64,000 nt of DNA, taken from NCBI GenBank assembly GCA_015680685.1, contig MNCI01025300.1, positions 210,108 through 274,107 on the forward strand. Direction: 5' to 3'. Source of the DNA: Gnetum montanum. Taxonomy: Eukaryota > Streptophyta > Gnetopsida > Gnetales > Gnetaceae. How positions within the stretch are numbered: the stretch's first letter is position 1; each line of letters starts with the position of its first letter. A program made the position numbers and the translations under genes. This document shows positions 60,357 through 64,000 of this stretch, one piece after another. The notes below the pieces were generated by a model, which was not told where the DNA came from, did not search any database, and saw only the letters and a program-made list of their open reading frames with translations.

Positions 60357-61082
60357 ATGAGGGCTATTAACTCTCAAGCTACTATTGGTTCCAACAATCA
60401 CATAAAGAAAAGACCTTTCTTTAGAACCAATAGTCCAACCAAGCCCTTACAATCACAAGTAGCTGATTCCCTATATGCCTTAGTATCAATCAAAACTTCA
60501 AAGCCCCCTTCAACCCAATCACCAAACTCAATGCATATGGTCATGCTAACACATGTCTCCACCGATTGGATCAAAGCTAGCCACCTTCACAAGAAATTCT
60601 CTAATCCTGGGAGTCCTCTAATATACTTACAAATTACTGGAAATGTGCTATGCAAGGCTCTTTTGGATTTAGGTTTTGATATCAACTTGATTTCTCAAGA
60701 AATGTACAAGGCCTGGAACCTACCTCCATTGAAAAAGAGAAAAATCCATCTAAAGTTGGTTGACCAATCCATCACTGTCCCATTGGGACTGGTGGAAGAC
60801 ATTGTTACCATTGTTTGTGAGTGGTTGTACCCAACTAACTTCCTAATGATTCAGGTGAACAACGGTACGGGAGACTTTCCAATCATAATGGGAAGAGCAT
60901 GGCTAAGCACCATTGATGCATGCCTAGGAATCCATGATCTTTTCCTAGAAATATCAAAGGAAAATACATTCAAAAAGATCAAGAAGAAGAAAGTTCCATG
61001 CATCACATACAGTGACACAAGGTGTAATTGCATGCAGAGATCATGGTTTATGCAAAGTTTAGCATTGCCTATATGCAATTAG
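60357..61082 (+). pseudogene. Athila-like protease
   Basis: Open for 241 codons. The aspartic-protease core LLDLGFDINLIS (about 60662) fits the DLGASxNL form of Athila-type elements with two changes. The second conserved site is PIIMGRAWLSTI (about 60880). DNA from 61083 to 61330 continues the pol frame towards RT, with stops. Confidence 0.8.
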
Positions 61083-61330
61083 TGTGCACAAGTGATTAAC
61101 ACACAAAGATGCGTGTATGCAGCATCCACACAATAGGAAGACACCCAGTGGTTGATAGCTGATCAAGAAAGTAGTTCACTCATATGCATGGAACCAACTA
61201 AGGGTTTGACTTGTGCTTACATCGATAGCATAGATGCATTAAAGCAAGTCCACCACCAACTTCCAAGTCTTAACCTTGACAATATCAATTGGGGGAAGTT
61301 GGAAATCCCTGAGAAATTTAAGCAGGAGCC

Positions 61331-61414
61331 NNNNNNNNNNNNNNNNNNNNNNNNNNNNNNNNNNNNNNNNNNNNNNNNNNNNNNNNNNNNNNNNNNNNNN
61401 NNNNNNNNNNNNNN
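61331..61414. other. Assembly gap (84 N)
   Basis: Run of N between protease and RT of the Athila-like element. Confidence 0.95.
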
Positions 61415-62640
61415 CTGAAGCAAGTAGTTAAGGAAGAAATCAAATAGCTTCTCAAGGCTAGATTCATATACCCCATTGCTGATAGTGAATGGGTTAGCCC
61501 CTTAGTTATTATGCCTTAAAAAGAACGCAAATGAAGGGTGTGCATAGATTTCAGGCTACTAAATATGGCAACATTCAAAGATTACTTTCCATTGCCATTT
61601 GTAGACCAAGTCTTGGACACCATTGTAAGGCATCGCTATTACAGTTTTCTAAATAGATATAGTGGATATTACCAAATACAAATAGCCCTAGAAGACCAAG
61701 CCAAGACTATGTTCACCAGTCTTTTGGGAATGTTTGCATATAAATAGATGTAGTTTGGCTTGTGCAATGCCCCTGCAACATTTCAATGACTAGTTCTAAG
61801 CATATTCCAATAGCAGATAGGGAATGGCATGGATGTCTTTATGGAAAAATTTTCCACTTATGTAGCAAACTTTGATCAAGCCTTGGACTAATTGGAGCAA
61901 GTGTTAAAAAGATGTATAGAAACCAATTTAAGGCTCAACTAGCAGAAAAGCCATATGATGGTCTAGGAAGGCATAGTACTAGGGCACAAAATTTCACACA
62001 TAAGGATAGAGGTAGACCCAAAGAAAATCAAAATTATCCAAGGAATTACCCATTAACTAGAAATTTTTAAAGATATTTGGTCATTCCTTGGACATACTAG
62101 CTACTATAGGAGATTTTTTGAGAACTTTTCAAAGGTTGCCAAACCATTGATGGAATTAAGGAAAAAGGATGTACCTTTTGAGTGGACCAAGGAATGCAAA
62201 TTAGCTTTCCAAACTCTGAAATAGAAGCTAGTAGAAACACCCATTCTACAAGCTCTTGACTGGTCCAAACCATTCTATATCATGATTGATGCATCCAACT
62301 ATACTTTAGAAGCCATACTTATATAGTTAGATGACTAGAAGCATCGTTATTACATCCACTATGCAAGTAGAAGTATCGTTGGTGCACAACTTAACTACAC
62401 TACCACAGAGATAGAATTAATGACTGTAGTGTTTGCACTAGAAAATTTTAGACACTATGTATTGGGATATAAAGTATATATACATACAAATCATAGTGCA
62501 ATCTAGTTCCTCATGAATAATCCAATGGTAAGTTCTCATATCATAAGATGGCTTGTAATCTTTCAAGAGTTCGATTTAACGATGATCGATCACAAGGGCA
62601 CCAAGAATGTAGTTTTTTATCATTTATCTTGATTGTGATG
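61415..62640 (+). pseudogene. Athila-like reverse transcriptase and RNase H
   Basis: Motifs: MCIDFRLLN (61538), FLNRYSGYYQIQI (61650), FGLCNAPATFQ (61755), a ruined catalytic box (MEKF where an aspartate pair is expected, 61840), LGHKIS (61980), FLGHTSYYRRF (62080), then RNase H with MIDASNYTLEAIL (62283) and ELMTVVFALENFRHY (62416). More than ten stops; dead copy. Confidence 0.85.
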
Positions 62641-62779
62641 GGACAATAAATAGGATGAGTATTCAATTTCTGATCATTTCCCTCATAAATTCCTCTTTAC
62701 TGGTGTAGTGAATAATCAATCACCCACGGAGACAAACTAGTACAGTAGCATTCTTACCTATCTCCTTACCCAACAAACA

Positions 62780-63960
62780 CCACAAGAGTTAAACCTTAAG
62801 AAAAAATAATAGTTTCTTCACCAAGACAAGTACTTTATGGAGATCAATGGGCAACTTTACAAAGTGTGTCCTGATGGCTTGGTTCGATGGTGTGTTCCTG
62901 ATATAGATCAACTGCGAGTTGTCCAAGATGCTCATGAGGGTCCTTGTGGGGGTCATTACGCTAGGAGACAAATGGCCATCAAGATCTTGCTTGCAGGATA
63001 TTATTGGCCTACATTATTTCAGGATGCCCATCATTTCGTCTAATCTTGTGAGCATTGTTAATGTGATGGGGGAATAACTACTAGAATGGAGGGTTTGTAA
63101 CAATGGATTCAACCATTAGAACCCTTCAACTTTTGGGGAATTGATTTTATGGGGCCAATTACACCAATTTCCAATGGAAAAGATTATATTATTGTTGCCA
63201 TTGATTACCTAACAAAATGGGCCAAAGTAGTTGTTGTTAAAGATTGTACATCATCTACAGCTGCATGATTTGTTCAACAACAAATCATAAACAAGTTTGG
63301 CGTGCTACATGCACTTATTTTAGACAATGGTACATACTTCAAAAGTGAAAATTTTTTGAAATTAATGCAACGCTTAGGGGTTGAGCATAAATTGACTACA
63401 CCATACCACCCCCCAAGTGAATAGTCAAGTAGAAGTCACCAACAAGGAGATTACAAAGATATTGACAAGAACCATTATCAAGTTTAGGTGAGACTAGAGC
63501 ACTAAACTAAACGATGCTCTTTGGGCATACTGCTCCACATGGAAACTCCCTATAGGCTACTCTCCCTATGAGTTAGTGTACGGTAAATTACCAACACTTC
63601 CCATTCAAAATGAGCTTCGTACACTATCCATGGCATGTGACCTCAACCTTGACCTTGATCTAGCATAAAAACAATGGTTAGTAACCCTTAACTTGCTAGA
63701 TGAAAACTAATTAGCTACCCTGTCATTTAACAAATTGCACAAGGCTTTCAATAGACAACGTCATGACCTAAGAATTAGGAAAGTTAAATATTAGCTAGGG
63801 GATAAGGTTCTCTACTGGAATCCCATACATGTGCCATAATATACTAAATTTCAAACACTATGGAAAGGACCTTATATTATTTATGTAACTTTTCCTTCAG
63901 GGGCCATGACAATATACAAACCTAAGAGCCTAGATAAGAAACTTTTGGTCAATGTGCAAC
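62780..63960 (+). pseudogene. Athila-like integrase
   Basis: Zinc-binding half with GPCGGHYARRQMAIKI (about 62938) and CEHC (63049). Core with WGIDFMGPI (63137), IDYLTKWAK (63200), LDNGTYFKSE (63320) and TPYHP (63398), then a frameshift. The C-terminal region near 63780-63960 has GDKVLYWNP and LWKGPYI. The 3' LTR would lie beyond 64000. Confidence 0.82.
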
Positions 63961-64000
63961 AAACCAAAACTTTCCAAGAGCATAGGATAGCCAGTACATA

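Larger units (their letters stand above)
57037..64000 (+). mobile_element. Athila-like Ty3/gypsy element, copy 2 (runs off window)
   Basis: LTR, tRNA-Asp PBS, gag, protease, RT-RNase H and integrase in order on the plus strand. The 3' end is missing because the window stops. Family-mate of the truncated minus-strand copy at 1131-3234. Confidence 0.85.

Overview
The window is plant nuclear DNA, AT-rich and almost entirely old transposable elements. The evidence is a non-RD LRR receptor kinase with a plant-type intron, plant-type Ty3/gypsy lineages (Tat-like, chromovirus, Athila-like), an L1-type LINE with a plant ORF1 domain, and plant primer-binding sites (tRNA-Asp and initiator tRNA-Met types). 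Very large, heavily decayed, nested elements suggest a big genome such as a gymnosperm's. That is an inference; no marker gene fixes the species. Most element genes carry in-frame stops, and many sequence differences look like C-to-T decay at CpG.

Layout. 1-1130: unassigned DNA with a dispersed TTACGCTG/AGCGTAA motif. 1131-3234: truncated Athila-like element, minus strand (gag start, PBS, 830-bp LTR). 3240-4855: 3' end and LTR of another retroelement. 5238-6618: 3' part of an LRR receptor kinase gene (minus), running into a 680-N gap. 7299-10021: large inverted repeat with a conserved unknown reading frame in each arm.

10181-41473: one chromovirus (minus strand) carrying two later insertions. 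A 5.96-kb LINE (10356-16312) sits in its 3' LTR and a 19.7-kb Tat-like element (18029-37707, plus strand) sits in its integrase. All three insertions are supported by target-site duplications: GTTGC/ATTGC, a 15-bp pair, and CATCC/CAGCC.

41474-57036: AT-rich DNA with a PIF1-type helicase relic, small hairpins, and a 2.7-kb non-coding LTR element (47074-49803, perfect ACATG duplication) inserted in the loop of an older hairpin. 57037-64000: a second, longer copy of the Athila-like element (plus strand), running off the window.

The most unusual object is inside the Tat-like element. Between its protease and reverse transcriptase lies about 7.4 kb that can be read as an Ogre-like sense intron (GT at 23481, AG at 30839-30840). 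On the opposite strand this stretch holds a decayed gene of at least seven exons (28334 to 24262). Its introns are 85-141 nt, all have GT-AG ends, and reading phase is kept across every junction. Upstream of that gene is a 1.6-kb field of about 30 variants of a TCACGCTGG motif; the same motif fills both LTRs and the leader. Because these introns are antisense to the genomic RNA, they would not be removed during retrotransposition.

Three single-N positions (8995, 9452, 25862) each coincide with the edge of a duplicated or inserted block. Some apparent duplications may therefore be assembly joins.
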